Shown: positions 63,000 through 64,000 of the stretch, piece after piece | How the letters are laid out: every line of letters begins with the position of its first letter | Position numbering within the stretch: the stretch's first letter is position 1 | From: Pohlia nutans | Lineage: Eukaryota > Streptophyta > Bryopsida > Bryales > Mniaceae | DNA length: 64,000 nucleotides | Assembly: GCA_022496805.1 (NCBI GenBank) | Contig: CM040103.1 | Coordinates: forward strand, 2,994,001-3,058,000 | Reading direction: 5' to 3' | The notes under the pieces: generated by a model | The model's input: only the letters and a program-made list of their open reading frames with translations | Database searches by the model: none | What the model was told of the DNA's origin: nothing | Translations under genes and position numbers: made by a program

Positions 63000-63151
63000 C
63001 GGGGTACTCAAGGGGTTGGCAATTTGATTCCGGCCGGAAAATCACCACTCTACCGGATGGAAATTCCCCGGCGATGGGTTACCAAAGGTAGCCCGTCAGC
63101 TTGCCGCGGGTTGCAAAGCAACTCGTGTGTTCCACTAAAAAAGAAAAAGAA
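63000..63151 (+). mobile_element. SINE-like retroposon with 17-bp target duplication
   Basis: A GC-rich body of about 125 bp ends in an A-rich tail (AAAAAAGAAAAAGAAAAA). It is bracketed by AAAACAGGGCCGAGTAT (62983-62999) and AAAACAGGGCAAAGTAT (63152-63168), which differ at two positions. The long target duplication plus A-tail indicates LINE-mediated retroposition. TACTCAAGGGG and TTTGATTCC are loosely A- and B-box-like but closely spaced. Confidence 0.7.
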
Positions 63152-63496
63152 AAAACAGGGCAAAGTATTACAGAGTCAGTTTAGGTTACTGGAGTTGAAG
63201 ATGTCGGATTAGGTTTTGCTATGACGATTAGGTCTATAGTCTACTCATTGAGTACAATTGGAGCGCAAATGCAAATGTTGGATGGAAGTGACGAATTCAA
63301 TCAAGCTGATTCTCGGCGAATAATAAAATTCTGCAAAATGGCTGAGTATCGATCTCTTGAAATTGGCTTTATGATAAAGCTGAACAGGAGAGGAGCGTAA
63401 ATTGTTTGTTTACATGGCGAGAAAAATTATCTCCAAGGTCTTCAGATTTCGTGTGTCGTTCTTTGGTGTCGAATTCCTCTTCCTTTCATCGAGATG

Positions 63497-63686
63497 CACC
63501 AGTAGGAAATATGTCGTTTTTCACTTGCTATAAATGAAAAAGGAATGAAACCGCTCCAGGCACATGGGTTGCGTTGCTGGTGAGTGGTTTTGGTCACAAG
63601 CAAACAGAAATCTAAGCACAATATTCCGTCACTGTTCATTGTTTCCACAAAGTGGGTAATGAAAAACGACAGTTCTGCTACTAGCG
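63497..63686. mobile_element. CACTA-like MITE (190 bp, ATG target duplication)
   Basis: Starts CACCAGTAGGAAATATGTCG and ends TCTGCTACTAGCG, with ATG on both sides (63494-63496 and 63687-63689). The interior matches the family (GGTTTTGGTCACAAGCAAAC). Confidence 0.85.
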
Positions 63687-63735
63687 ATGGAAGAGCGCTA
63701 GTCCGACCTGCGGAGTGGAACAGCACAAGACAATA

Positions 63736-63929
63736 CTCCTCTGTCCCATAATAAGCTTCCTGTACCTGCAAAATTGAAGAATAAACTCATGATTTTTCTT
63801 TTTGTGGATGCAAGAAAGATATCAACTGTCACGTAGCGGAGCTTTGAGCAACAGGGCAACATGACGCTTATTATTAACAAACTGAAAAAGGATTGAGAAA
63901 TTAAGCTTATTATAGCGGGACAAAGGGAG
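63736..63929. mobile_element. Stowaway-like MITE (194 bp)
   Basis: Left end CTCCTCTGTCCCATAATAAG; the inverted right end is CTTATTATAGCGGGACAAAG followed by GGAG, flanked by TA at 63734-63735 and 63930-63931. Confidence 0.8.
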
Positions 63930-64000
63930 TAATGATCATTACCATATGAAGGAATTATGCAACAACTGCGTTCGAGATTCAGTCACAGCTTACCCGATTG

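Overview
The window looks like nuclear DNA of a repeat-rich land plant or close streptophyte relative. I would guess a bryophyte, lycophyte or fern, but the species cannot be fixed from sequence. Reasons: a plastid-targeted Ycf33-like protein encoded in the nucleus, a jacalin-type lectin, a plant Ty1/copia retrotransposon, a kinase with an MLKL-like N-terminus, GT-AG introns and dense MITEs.

Layout. 1-2.1 kb: a broken minus-strand ORF cut by a G24 run, then a duplicated segment and a GC-rich promoter-like stretch with four GACGTGGC boxes. 2.3-4.2 kb: a TTAA-flanked MITE and two tandem PIF/Harbinger-like MITEs. 5.3-6.9 kb: a protein kinase gene, complete except for one in-frame TAG in the glycine loop. 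6.9-7.9 kb: nested MITEs. 8.26-13.63 kb: a young but disrupted Ty1/copia element with 401-bp LTRs and an ATTAC target duplication. 14.5-15.6 kb: a split, frameshifted jacalin-lectin gene around a 54-bp minisatellite. 16-20 kb: MITEs and a large inverted duplication. 20.6-21.1 kb: a fragment of a second copy of the kinase. 21.5-22.05 kb: an intact Ycf33-like gene, followed by two decayed partial copies of its 3' end, each split by a different MITE at the same target.

26.2-57.0 kb: one giant gene on the + strand, which I reassembled by hand as 17 phase-consistent exons encoding about 4,500 residues. It has a signal peptide, an IPT/TIG-like domain, at least 24 filamin/Ig-like repeats, a region resembling the REJ module of polycystin-1-type proteins, and an unrecognised C-terminal domain. 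One missing T in a T-run at 44329-44336 is the only break in the reading frame. This is the most unusual content of the window. Exons 1-5 have ordinary base composition; exons 6-17 and their introns are extremely AT-rich.

57-64 kb: no convincing genes. There is a long TA microsatellite, a 1.4-kb terminal-inverted-repeat element holding a tRNA-like SINE, a cluster of TTAA-flanked MITEs, a second SINE-like insert with 17-bp target duplications, two CACTA-type MITEs and a Stowaway-like MITE.

The genes do not form a pathway. What ties the window together is its MITE load: piggyBac-like (TTAA target), CACTA-like (3-bp target), Stowaway-like (TA target), PIF/Harbinger-like (TWA target) and an unassigned CATCAGGAATTT family. 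No transposase ORF for any of these was seen.
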